Positions 40,453 through 50,000 of a stretch of DNA of 64,000 nt are shown here, one piece after another (the stretch's first letter is position 1; every line of letters starts with the position of its first letter). Source of the stretch: Gammaproteobacteria bacterium (GTDB taxonomy: Bacteria; Pseudomonadota; Gammaproteobacteria; Pseudomonadales; Azotimanducaceae); the NCBI GenBank assembly GCA_009846005.1, contig VXYL01000056.1, forward strand, positions 1-64,000, in the 5' to 3' direction. The translations under genes were made by a program, and so were the position numbers. Under the pieces are notes generated by a model that had not been told where the DNA came from, ran no database searches, and saw only the letters and a program-made list of their open reading frames with translations.

Positions 40453-40640
40453 GTAGCGGACGGGCTTGTCCCGTGCCGCAGGCAAGCACACCGCATTGCA
40501 ATCGCATACCGCGATGCGGGCGACCACAAGGGTCGCCCCTACGGACTCGTGCGTAGGGGACGGGCTTGTCCCGTCCCGCCAGCCTCGCGGCACGTATGAC
40601 GCGGGCGACTGGGCGTCCTAACGCCAGGGTCGCCCCTACG
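40453..40640. repeat. Two complete palindromic elements in tandem
   Basis: The first element runs from CGTAGCGGACGGGC at about 40452 to CCCCTACG at 40543, and the second from CGTAGGGGACGGGC at 40552 to CCCCTACG at 40640. Each has the left hairpin (GGGACGGG type) and the right hairpin (GGGCGACC type; the right hairpin of the second copy is altered). The ends are inverted repeats of each other (GTAGGGG and CCCCTAC), the form of a non-autonomous mobile element. Each is about 90 bases long, and they lie between two minus-strand genes. Confidence 0.8.
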
Positions 40641-40703
40641 ACCCAATCGCATGGCGGAGCGAAGGGGCGCCGATGCCGACACGGACGGCACGACACTGCG
40701 GCG

Positions 40704-41441
40704 CTATTCCTCATCGCGCCACCGTTCGACGAACGCACGGATCCGTTCGGCATTCGTGCCCAGATCGTGCAGACCGACCCGCGAAGCGGATCGCAAATCG
40801 ACGACTGTCTCGTTGTCCTCGCGACGAACACGGATCGCCAGGTCGTCCTGGAAGCCGAACCAGAACGTGGCGTCCGTTGCCTCGATGAGGCCGGTATCCG
40901 CGTTCTCACTGACGACGTTCCAGCCGAGTGCACGGGCGACCGCGACGGCCTTGGCGAAATTCTCGCTGGCCCCACCCGAAGCCCGAATTCCCACCAAATC
41001 CGGATAGCCCTCCGCCTGCACCCGTGCTTCCTCCTCGGTGTAATCCAGCAGGTTCTCACCCGGGGCGCGGTCTGCCGCAATGTGCTCGAACACCGGCGGA
41101 TCGTTCCGGTCCGTCGCCACGTCGTTGGTCATCGGCAACGAGAGCGCCGCGTAGTACGGCCCGGTCACGACAAGCACGGCAACGCTCGCCGCGAGGCCGA
41201 CGAACGCCGGCATCCGATCTGCCGTCCGGTGGCGTGTGTAGACGAAAATCAACGTCGCAATACCGAGCACCAGGACGATCGTCGCGAGCACGATGCCCGT
41301 GAACACCAGCGCCAAGCCGGTGGGTAGCACCAGCAGACCGAAACGGTGTCCCAAGGCCCCGATCGGGAGCAGGACCACCGCGATCAGTCCAACGAACAGC
41401 ACGAACTTCGCCAGCATCCCCGGTTTCCCCGCCTGCGCCAT
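40704..41441 (-). CDS. DUF1499 membrane protein
   Basis: About 245 residues with three N-terminal membrane segments (about 12-31, 37-67 and 78-97 from the ATG at 41441) and a C-terminal DUF1499 domain recognised by GLIEATDATFWFGFQDDLAIRVRR and DLRSASRVGLHDLGTNAERI. The domain family has no settled function. An upstream ATG at 41477 would add 12 residues. It is divergent from rmlB, with about 119 bases between. Confidence 0.82.
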   Translation of the reverse strand: MAQAGKPGMLAKFVLFVGLIAVVLLPIGALGHRFGLLVLPTGLALVFTGIVLATIVLVLGIATLIFVYTRHRTADRMPAFVGLAASVAVLVVTGPYYAALSLPMTNDVATDRNDPPVFEHIAADRAPGENLLDYTEEEARVQAEGYPDLVGIRASGGASENFAKAVAVARALGWNVVSENADTGLIEATDATFWFGFQDDLAIRVRREDNETVVDLRSASRVGLHDLGTNAERIRAFVERWRDEE

Positions 41442-41521
41442 CCTCGTCCCCCGGCTTTGCCTAGTCGTGTCGATCACCCATTATGCGTCAAGCGCCGCTG
41501 TAGCTCCGGCGTCGCACTCAA

Positions 41522-41560
41522 GTAGAATGCGCCTTCCCCACACCCAACCTCAAAGGCAGC
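41522..41560 (+). promoter_or_regulatory. Candidate -10 box and leader of rmlB
   Basis: A TAGAAT at 41523-41528 lies 33 bases before the GTG start of rmlB and resembles the TAGAAT before gyrA. No clear -35 is seen at the right distance. The call rests on position and similarity only. Confidence 0.25.
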
Positions 41561-42634
41561 GTGTCCACGATCCTCGTCGCCGGCGGCGCCGGTTTCATCG
41601 GTTCGAATTTCATTCGCCACTGGCTCGCCCACCACGCGACCGACCGCGTCGTGAACTACGACCTGCTCACCTATGCCGCGAATTCGAGAAGCCTCGACGA
41701 TGTGGCCGCGCGCGAGGGCAGTCGCTACGTGTTCGTGCGCGGCGACATTCGCGACTACGATCACGTCCTCACAACCCTCCGTGGACAATCCGCGGACGCG
41801 ATCGTCAACTTCGCGGCCGAATCCCACAACAGCCGCGCTGTCGTCCAGCCGGACGCGTTCTTCGAGACCAACGTCGTAGGCACCGTCCAACTGATGAGGG
41901 CGGCCCTCGACGCCGGCATCAGCCGCTTCCACCACGTCTCGACCTGCGAGGTCTACGGCGATCTCCCGCTCGACGCGGACGATGCGTTCACGGAGTCGTC
42001 GCCGCTGGTGCCGAAGACGCCGTACAACGCCTCGAAGGCCGCCGCCGACCTGGCGGTGAACGCCTTCGCCGAGACCTACGGCCTGCCGGTGACGATCTCG
42101 AACTGCGCGAACAACTACGGCCCCTACCAGTTCCCCGAAAAGGTGATCCCGCATTTCGTGGTGAGCGTGCTGGACGGCAAACCGATGACGCTGTACCGAA
42201 GCAGTCGCAACCGACGCGAATGGCTGCATGTGGACGATCACTGCCGGGCCATCGAAGCCGTCATCGAGCGGGGCCGCATCGGGGAGACATACAACGTCGG
42301 CAGCGGTGTCGAGGTGGACATCGAGGGCATCGCCGACCGGATCCTCGCGATCCTCGATGCCGACCCCGGGTTGAAATCCTACGTCCCCGACCGTCCCGGC
42401 CACGACCGGCGCTACCTCCTCGACTCGTCGAAGATCCGCAGCGAGTTGGGATGGCAGCCTCGCATCGATTTCGAGGAGGGCTTTCGGGATACCGTCCACT
42501 GGTACCGCGACAATGTCGACTGGTGGCGGGGGCTCCTCGACCGCTTGGATGTCGACGAGGCGAGATGGCAGGATCCCGCGGACTTCGAGTCCGGGTCTAG
42601 GTCTTCGCTCGCGCAAGCCGGGGCCATCGCCTAA
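41561..42634 (+). CDS. rmlB: dTDP-glucose 4,6-dehydratase
   Basis: RmlB carries out the second step of dTDP-L-rhamnose synthesis. The 357-residue protein has the NAD-binding [13 protein letters not shown], the YNASK of the short-chain dehydrogenase fold, [14 protein letters not shown] and [13 protein letters not shown]. The catalytic motif usually written STDEVYG reads STCEVYGDL, so Cys replaces the acid-base Asp, and AESHVDRS is AESHNSR. It may belong to a distinct subfamily. It begins with GTG at 41561 and is followed after 26 bases by glyS. The other rml genes are about 13 kb away. Confidence 0.88.
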   Translation: MSTILVAGGAGFIGSNFIRHWLAHHATDRVVNYDLLTYAANSRSLDDVAAREGSRYVFVRGDIRDYDHVLTTLRGQSADAIVNFAAESHNSRAVVQPDAFFETNVVGTVQLMRAALDAGISRFHHVSTCEVYGDLPLDADDAFTESSPLVPKTPYNASKAAADLAVNAFAETYGLPVTISNCANNYGPYQFPEKVIPHFVVSVLDGKPMTLYRSSRNRREWLHVDDHCRAIEAVIERGRIGETYNVGSGVEVDIEGIADRILAILDADPGLKSYVPDRPGHDRRYLLDSSKIRSELGWQPRIDFEEGFRDTVHWYRDNVDWWRGLLDRLDVDEARWQDPADFESGSRSSLAQAGAIA

Positions 42635-42660
42635 AACCCGCCGGTACCGAAAGAACCGCC

Positions 42661-44019
42661 ATGTCCGCCCAGTCGATGGAAGAGTTGGTCGCGCTCTGCA
42701 AGCGTCGCGGGTTCGTCTACCAGGCCAGCGAAGTCTACGGTGGTCTGCAGGGCGTCTACGACTACGGGCCGCTCGGCGTCGAACTCAAGAACAACCTCAA
42801 GGCCGCCTGGTGGCGGTCAATGGTGTACGAGCGCGACGACGTGGAAGGGCTCGATTCGGCGATCCTGACCAATGCCAAGGTGCTGCGCTATTCCGGCCAC
42901 GAGGAGACTTTCGCCGATCCCCTAGTCGACTGCCGCAAATGCAAGGCCCGGTGGCGTGCCGATCACCTGGAAGGCGAAACGTGTCCGGGCTGCGGATCCC
43001 GCGACTTGACTGATCCCCGCCCCTTCAACCTGATGTTCAAGACCAACGTCGGTCCGGTGGAGGACGGCGCCTCCATCGCATACCTGCGACCGGAGACCGC
43101 GCAGTCGATATTCACGAACTTCAAGAACGTGCTTGATTCCACGTCCGCGAAATTGCCTTTCGGCATCGCCCAGATCGGCAAGGCGTTCCGAAACGAGATC
43201 ACGCCCCGAAACTTCATCTTCCGGGTCCGGGAGTTCGAACAGATGGAGCTCGAGTTCTTCGTCGAGCCCGGCACCGACGAGGCGTGGCACGACGAGTGGG
43301 TGCATGAACGCCTCGCCTGGTGGCAGGACCAAGGCATCAACGGCAACAACCTCGAGCTCCTGCGCGTGCCCGAGGAGGAACTTGCGCACTATTCCAAGGC
43401 CACGGTCGATGTGATGTACCGGTTCCCGCACGGCGTCGAGGAGCTTGAGGGTATCGCCAATCGCACCGACTTCGACCTCGGTGCCCATACCAAGAACCAA
43501 CGCGACCTGGACATCACGGCCGCCGTGCCCGCCAACGACGAATCCAACACTCGCCTTGCCGTGCAGCGTCAGGACGACAAGCGCTGGACCGTGCCGTTCG
43601 TCATCGAGCCGTCCGCCGGCGTCGACCGGGGCGTGCTGGCCGTTTTGAACGAGGCGTACACCGTTGAGACGTTGCCCAACGGCAGCAAGCGTACCGTGCT
43701 CTCGTTGCAGCCCCACCTGGCGCCGATCAAGGCCGCGGTCTTGCCGCTTAAACGCAATCACGACGGCATCGTGGCGCGTGCGCGTGCGCTCAAGGCCGAT
43801 CTCATGAAGCTTGGCCTCGGTCGGGTTCTGTTCGAGAATACCGGCAACATCGGCAAGGGATACCGTCGTCACGACGAAGTGGGCACGCCGCTTTGCATCA
43901 CCGTCGACTTTCAGACGCTCGACGACGAGACAGTGACCGTTCGTGATCGAGACACGATGCAGCAGGAACGCGTGAACACCTCCGGCCTTGTCGACGTACT
44001 TAGGGAACGCATCGCATGA
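42661..44019 (+). CDS. glyS: Glycyl-tRNA synthetase, dimeric type
   Basis: This is a class II synthetase of the alpha2 type, 452 residues, found in Gram-positives, archaea and eukaryotes. Most gammaproteobacteria use a two-gene alpha2beta2 enzyme instead. Motifs seen are [25 protein letters not shown], a zinc-like CRKCKARW ... CPGCG pair, [39 protein letters not shown] and the C-terminal anticodon-binding domain. Its stop overlaps the next gene as ATGA. The link to the downstream ACT-domain regulator suggests joint control around glycine. Confidence 0.94.
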   Translation: MSAQSMEELVALCKRRGFVYQASEVYGGLQGVYDYGPLGVELKNNLKAAWWRSMVYERDDVEGLDSAILTNAKVLRYSGHEETFADPLVDCRKCKARWRADHLEGETCPGCGSRDLTDPRPFNLMFKTNVGPVEDGASIAYLRPETAQSIFTNFKNVLDSTSAKLPFGIAQIGKAFRNEITPRNFIFRVREFEQMELEFFVEPGTDEAWHDEWVHERLAWWQDQGINGNNLELLRVPEEELAHYSKATVDVMYRFPHGVEELEGIANRTDFDLGAHTKNQRDLDITAAVPANDESNTRLAVQRQDDKRWTVPFVIEPSAGVDRGVLAVLNEAYTVETLPNGSKRTVLSLQPHLAPIKAAVLPLKRNHDGIVARARALKADLMKLGLGRVLFENTGNIGKGYRRHDEVGTPLCITVDFQTLDDETVTVRDRDTMQQERVNTSGLVDVLRERIA

Positions 44020-44537
44020 CCCGTGCCGTTATCTCGACCATCGGCAAGGACCGTCCCGGCATCGTCAACGCCATCGCCGAGATCGTCAACGACCTGAACC
44101 TGTCCATCGAGGACAGCCGCATGACCGTTCTCGGCGGCGAGTTCGCCGTGCTGATGTCGGTCGCCGGGGGCACGTTGCCCCTGCAGCGCCTGGAAACCAA
44201 GCTCGGCAAGCTGGCCGAGAAGCTGGATCTGGCATTCCTGTTCCGCCGCACTGCCAGCCGCGAGAACGTCGAGGGACGAGTCCCGTATACCGTGAGCGTC
44301 ACGGCCATGGATCATCCCGGTATCGTGCATCGGGTCGCGAGTTTCTTCTCGTCCCAGAACATCAACATCTACAACCTGGATACGGTGACCGAGCGCGCGC
44401 CGCATACGGGCACGCCGATCTTCTCCCTCGTCATGGAAGTGGAAGTCCCGCCCGAGATCCGGATCGTCGAACTGCGCGACAGCTTCTTCTACTTCTGCGA
44501 CGACCACGATCTCGACGGGGAGTTGAGGCCGTCCTAA
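44016..44537 (+). CDS. GcvR-like double-ACT regulator
   Basis: The 173-residue protein contains two ACT domains (about 2-75, starting [28 protein letters not shown], and about 90-170, starting [26 protein letters not shown]). GcvR in E. coli senses glycine and blocks the activator GcvA of the glycine cleavage operon. The start overlaps the glyS stop by 4 bases, so both come from one message. No gcv gene is in the window. Confidence 0.85.
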   Translation: MTRAVISTIGKDRPGIVNAIAEIVNDLNLSIEDSRMTVLGGEFAVLMSVAGGTLPLQRLETKLGKLAEKLDLAFLFRRTASRENVEGRVPYTVSVTAMDHPGIVHRVASFFSSQNINIYNLDTVTERAPHTGTPIFSLVMEVEVPPEIRIVELRDSFFYFCDDHDLDGELRPS

Positions 44538-44545
44538 CGCCGCAA

Positions 44546-45157
44546 ATGCCGTCACCCATCCCCGCACAGACCCTTCGCATCGAAGCCGCCAGACGAGAGT
44601 CACGAAATGGTCACACTGGTGGCGTGCTATGGCTCACAGGTCTTTCCGGTGCGGGCAAGTCCACGCTCGCCTTCGCTCTCGAAGAGCATCTCTTCAGCTC
44701 CGGGTACCAAGTCTATGTGCTCGATGGCGACAATCTGCGCCGCGGACTAAACGCCGACCTTGGTTTCACCCACGAAGACCGCACCGAGAACATACGCCGT
44801 GCCGGCCAAGTCGCCGCACTATTCGCCGATGCGGGCCTCATTTGCATCGCTGCCTTCATCTCACCATACCGCAGCGACCGCGCTACGGCCGCGACGAACG
44901 CAAAGAGATTCCACGAGATCTACATCCGGGCAGATCTCAAGACATGCGAACGGCGTGATCCGAAAGGACTGTATAAGCGCGCCCGGGAGGGGAAGATCGA
45001 GAATTTCACCGCCATCGACGATGTCTACGAGGAGCCGCAACACCCCGCGCTCACCGTGGATACGGTCGCATTGACCATCCATGAGTCGCTAGGCTCGCTA
45101 TCGGATTTTGTAACCAAGCACTTTCCACTAGGGCGTTTCGTCAGCTCTCAAGAGTAG
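44546..45157 (+). CDS. cysC: Adenylylsulfate kinase, stand-alone
   Basis: CysC makes PAPS from APS. The 203-residue protein has the full canonical motifs: P-loop LTGLSGAGKST, VLDGDNLRRGLNADLGFTHEDRTENIRR and FISPYRSDR, and the DPKGLYKRAREGKI segment. The ATG at 44546 lies 8 bases after the gcvR-like stop. A second APS kinase domain is fused to CysN at 28990, so the genome carries two. This copy lies beside a sulfotransferase-containing gene, which suggests a supply of PAPS for glycan sulfation. Its 3' end overlaps the convergent gene by 30 bases. Confidence 0.92.
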   Translation: MPSPIPAQTLRIEAARRESRNGHTGGVLWLTGLSGAGKSTLAFALEEHLFSSGYQVYVLDGDNLRRGLNADLGFTHEDRTENIRRAGQVAALFADAGLICIAAFISPYRSDRATAATNAKRFHEIYIRADLKTCERRDPKGLYKRAREGKIENFTAIDDVYEEPQHPALTVDTVALTIHESLGSLSDFVTKHFPLGRFVSSQE

Positions 45158-47080
45158 CCTCTCCAGTTCGGCCGCTACCGCGCTATCGCGTTGCGGGTCG
45201 TCCGTTACCGCACGCCTAACCGCATCCGAGCGGTTTCCACGAAAAACCGTATCGGCCCCTTCAAGACCGTCGCGTTTTCGCGACCATGCGTTCTCGGCGA
45301 GTAGAATTGCACCGCACAATCCAAACAGCATTTTTATCTGGGCCGATCCAAACGGTTCTATTGGAGTCTGCCGGAGTCTTTCAAGATTGGCGCGTGGCAC
45401 CTGGTCGGCAAGGGCATCACCGCACGCCAAGCAGAAATCGACAACAGCATTCCGTAGCCGACGGTAGCAGTCGAACTGCCAAGGGAAACTGTGTTCAATC
45501 GGCACCCTTATGGGATCCTTGGCAAGTCCAAGTGAAACGGCCATTTTCTCGGTGGCTTCCGCCCAGGGGCTGTTGAGGAACGGAATCTCAAGCAGTTCCT
45601 TGGCACAATGGTGTAGCATTTCGAAATGCACATGTTCAGCCACGTCTGCCACGGAAAGAACGGTGCGAGCAAGACCGCGATCGAGCAGGATGGGCAACTG
45701 TGTCGAAGGCGCATTGTTGAAATGCCCGCAACCCCAATTAGACATGCGCTCTTCCAAATAAAACGCGCACGGGAGATTGACGACATCCGCGCCCTCCAAG
45801 AAGTGGAACTCCTCATCAATGATCTCTTGCTGATATTGTGTCGCCGACGGCGACAACAATCGAAGCGGATCGTACTTCGCAAACAACCCCAGCGCCCGTC
45901 GTGTCCTTCCCTCGCCTCGCAACACGGCCGTCGATCCCCACTCCTGACGATAGATCTCGCCCCCTCCGCCCATTACCGTGACGTCATCGCTGATTCGTGT
46001 GACCGGGAACCGGCGTCCATCGAATGGCGTTAGCTGGCACTCGTAGATGAATGGGGATCGCACCAATACCTTATAGATTTCGGACGCGGCCAACGCACGG
46101 TCGCCCTTCGCGCCCGCCGACACCTCGTGCTGCGATTCCACACCCATCGCTTTCGCTAGTTGTCTAGCAACGATCACGTCACCGTTTTTCTCGGTACCAG
46201 ACGTCGTAAACCGACCGACCGAGGGTAAGAGACCCTGGTTGGCAAGAATGCCCATCGCCAATCTGGTGTCTCGACCGCCGGTCAGGTGTGCGTCGAACGC
46301 TATCCCCTCGTTGGCGCACCAACGCATTCGCCGTCCAATGCGGTCGCAAATCGGTCCGAAATCCATACGATTGATGTTTGTACCGGGAACGTGGGCCAAG
46401 TGATCAGACCCCGTACGCGAACGTTCCAGCGGTCCAATGGTGCCGTCACTCGAGAATCGCACCCTGAGGATCTCGCCAGCCCGCAGCCTGTCTACGCCGG
46501 GAAACACGGTCCGCGTTCCCATGATCATCGTCGTGCCTGGCAACCAACTCATGGTCGCTGGGTCTACGTCATTGGACCCAGGGAATCGTGGTCGAAATGC
46601 CGCCACGTACGATGCGCGGTTTCCGACGGCGAAATAGCTTTGGTTGTCGAGAAAGAAACACGAACTGTAGCCGCTGAAGTCGGCCGTTGCCTCAACAACC
46701 ACACCTACGGCGGACGCCCGCATCCAACCGACGCTGAAACTGCCGCCCACGTTTTCTTGAATCCATTCGGCGCCGTATTCCCGGATCGCGAACAACAACC
46801 GTTCAGGGATCGACCCCACTCCTCGCTCGATGTTCTCAAGCGTCGGAACACCACCGACCGCGAGATGCGCCATGCTGTTGATCGCGACAGGCCAGTCCAT
46901 GGCCCATGCACCGGTTCCCGACGAAGTACTAACCAGCCACGCACCCAAACTGCAACGATGCGCCAGCACGCGTTCGGGCTTGTAGTAAAGGAACTGCGAC
47001 AACCCGGCTTCTACACGCTCCGAGATGGCGTCCGCCGCCCCTGCGTCCTTGGGGACGACGATGAGCCAGTGATTCAACAC
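45128..47080 (-). CDS. Asparagine-synthetase-like protein
   Basis: The 650-residue protein has a C-terminal synthetase half with an altered PP-loop (FDAHLTGGRDTRLAMGIL instead of SGGxDS) and VMGGGGEIYRQEW. The N-terminal half resembles the Ntn glutaminase fold (GGSFSVGW, VDRLRAGEILRV) but the start MLNHWLIV has no Cys2, so glutamine hydrolysis is unlikely. Homologues of this shape occur in exopolysaccharide and natural-product clusters, where the reaction is unclear. It starts with GTG at 47080, 16 bases beyond the end of the giant gene on the same strand. Its codon use looks less GC-biased than the housekeeping genes. Confidence 0.72.
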   Translation of the reverse strand: MLNHWLIVVPKDAGAADAISERVEAGLSQFLYYKPERVLAHRCSLGAWLVSTSSGTGAWAMDWPVAINSMAHLAVGGVPTLENIERGVGSIPERLLFAIREYGAEWIQENVGGSFSVGWMRASAVGVVVEATADFSGYSSCFFLDNQSYFAVGNRASYVAAFRPRFPGSNDVDPATMSWLPGTTMIMGTRTVFPGVDRLRAGEILRVRFSSDGTIGPLERSRTGSDHLAHVPGTNINRMDFGPICDRIGRRMRWCANEGIAFDAHLTGGRDTRLAMGILANQGLLPSVGRFTTSGTEKNGDVIVARQLAKAMGVESQHEVSAGAKGDRALAASEIYKVLVRSPFIYECQLTPFDGRRFPVTRISDDVTVMGGGGEIYRQEWGSTAVLRGEGRTRRALGLFAKYDPLRLLSPSATQYQQEIIDEEFHFLEGADVVNLPCAFYLEERMSNWGCGHFNNAPSTQLPILLDRGLARTVLSVADVAEHVHFEMLHHCAKELLEIPFLNSPWAEATEKMAVSLGLAKDPIRVPIEHSFPWQFDCYRRLRNAVVDFCLACGDALADQVPRANLERLRQTPIEPFGSAQIKMLFGLCGAILLAENAWSRKRDGLEGADTVFRGNRSDAVRRAVTDDPQRDSAVAAELERLLLRADETP

Positions 47081-47096
47081 CCCTGTCTTGGCCTAG

Positions 47097-50000
47097 TCAC
47101 ACTACATCAGAATGCACGTACGCCTGCCGGAAGTTCGTCCAGCATCGACGCAGGCTGTGTTTGTTTTCCGCATCGTAGAGGGCTTGATCGCGCAACCGCT
47201 CAATCAGCTCCGAGTCCACGACAAGCTGCGACAAGCCATTCCGCCATCCACGTTGGGTGTTCGGTACCATCAGTGAGTTCTCCGTGTGACGTGCGAACCG
47301 GGTGTGGTCCCCTCGACGCGAGCACACGATCGCAAGTCTGAGCGCCGCGAATGCGAGGAACCTTACGTCCGCGTCGACGGAAGCCTCGTTCACCGGCAAT
47401 ACAGCCGCATCCCAATGGTTGCGAGCGCGGAGGCCCGCGACGAAGTCGTCATAGCTCTGTTCCCGGCGGCACATGCGTTCTACGCACGCTGGCAGTTCAG
47501 ACGAGAAGTCGCCAAACGCCGCTACTTCGACCCGGCGCCCATCCTTATTCACTTCCTGAAGGGCAGGCAACAGCGTGTTCAGTTCGGACTCGGTGCCGAT
47601 GAACAAGACCTGCAATCTCCCGTTACGATCACGGTCGGTGCGCGCACCCTCACCCAAAACCGACCTGGTCAACCAAATGGTTTCGTCCAAGGCCGCCGGG
47701 AGTATCCTGACGGGACGACCAGAGTCCACCAATGATTCCCCCACACTCTCCGTCGACGCGACAACCCGGCTCGCGGATTGGGCCAAGACTGTCGCAGCGG
47801 TTGACGTCCTGCCTCGAAAGGCGCGCTCGGCCTGACGGTCGCACGAGTAAACGAGAATCGCACCTGTCTCACGACATGCAGCTACAACCTCCTCGGCTTG
47901 GGCGATTGTCGCTTGCAGGGCATTGTGGACGACGCAAACATCCGGAACGCTCCGGCAAATCGCAGCTGGCGACTGCACTTCGACAACCGACACCGCGTTT
48001 TTCAGCGCCGAATACCGCAACGGTCGCAATACCCGTTGCTGGGTCGCGTCGTCCGCGACGCCATCTAGACCATCGAAACCCGTATAAACAGCGATCGTAG
48101 TGCGTTGGGCCTGCGCTGGCGGATCGATCCCGCGCCGATAGGCGTCCCCGCGAAACTTGTTGTTTCCCGGCACCGTCCAAACCCAGCGGAAAATGGAAAG
48201 CTCAGAGAGACTGGCACGGTTGACACTGTACCGCGCAGCCGTTTCGAGTGAACGTTGCCTGATATCTTCGCGCAAGGACTGGTCGGAAACGATCCGGGCG
48301 ACCGTCGAGGTCATCTCCGTAAACGACGACGTGTCAACCAGAAACGCGTTCTCGCCATCAACAGCATACTCATCGACTCCACCACGAGCAGGCAATACCG
48401 TGGCGCAGCCACAAGCCATCGCCTCGAGCCCACTTCTGCCAAAGGCCTGATAGTCCGACAAGTCCAGGAATATGTCCGATTCGCGCAATAGGTCGGCGAC
48501 CTCACGACGCTTTAGGATCCCACGATTCTCGAAAGCGAAATCCAACGTAAGTGATGGTTCAGTTCGCCGCGCCAAAGCCTCGAGCGTGTGGGTTTCGCAA
48601 CCGAACAGCAGAATACGGAGCCCCTCGAATCTCAGCGCCAAGTCTCTCAGTACCCGAAGCGTCCGAATAGGGGCACGCCGAGGTGTTGAAGGTCGTATCA
48701 TCGCCGCCAGTGTCACCGCGTCTGCAGCCGCTCGCACCGCGGGGAAGAAAACACTGTGGTCTAGGCTCGGCGTCACCCGGAACACTTCCACGCCGTGGCG
48801 TTCGCGGACAGTACGACATATCCAGTCCGTCTTGGCCATCAACGCCATGTTCGGCACTCGCGTGTATGAGTCGAACGCCAACGTGCGCGAGTCCTGATCG
48901 TAGGGAAAGAACCAAGGCTCGTAGTCCTGCACGTAGTAGATGTAGGCTTTCTCGGGCCATCTCTCCGCAATCGGTGCGATCAGAGCAGGCGTAGACCAGA
49001 GCGTAGCGACGATCACGTCGAATCGCGCTCCGATGGAAACCAAATCCTCGCCGGACTCAAACACAATTCGACTATCCGCATCGAGGACGTCTGCGTAGAA
49101 GCGATGCATCGACTGGGCATGCCGGGCCTCGACCGCGACCCTTGCATCTACGCCCAACGTACGCATCCCGGCAACCTCCTGGACAACTGAGTTGGCCCCA
49201 CCGCTTCCGCCTCGTACGGGGAGCACAAATAGGACGCGCATGTCATGCTTTGAGCCGTTGGTTGGGTCATGCCCGGCGTCTGCAACTCGCTCTGGGTGCC
49301 CACGAGCTAAGTGCGACTTCACTGTTGACCGAATTCGCGCGAGATCCGGGTTTTCCTTGAGGTTCCTAGTTCCTCGTTCGATGACCTCCGATCCATGCTT
49401 GCGAGTGAGTTGCGTTCGGCCATCCTCAGCCAACCGGTCCCGCGTCTTGTTACCGAAACTCCGCGACTTGGCGTGGTAGACGAAGCAATGATCCGCAATG
49501 GCGAGCCGGAAACCTGCCTTCCGGGCCCGAATGCAGTAGTCGTTTTCCTCTCCGTACCCGCGCGGAAAGGCATCCTCATCGAGATATCCAATCGCCTCGA
49601 TGACCTCCCGTCGTATCAACAGGCAAAAGCCGTTTAGGAATGCGACGCGCGGGAAGGCACGATCGGAGATTTGGTGTACCAACTCACTATATTCGTCGAC
49701 GTTGTAGCCGGTCGGGAGATCATTGACCGCCCAACCCCCGCCGTCGTCGAACCGTTCCGGGATCGACTGCCAGCTGGCTGCATTGGAAAGTGGACCCACA
49801 ATGCCGACTCGGTCCTCGATCCGGAGGCACTCGAGCATGCTCTCTACCCACAGCCGAGGCACAATTGTGTCACTGTTGAGCAGCACCACGTTGGCTGCGC
49901 CGCTGGCCCGGAGGCCCCGGTTCGCTGCTCGCGTGTAGCCCAAAGGCCCCTCGGTTTCGATCAGCTGAATCGCCGCGTGGCGCTCAGAGAGGCGGCGAAG

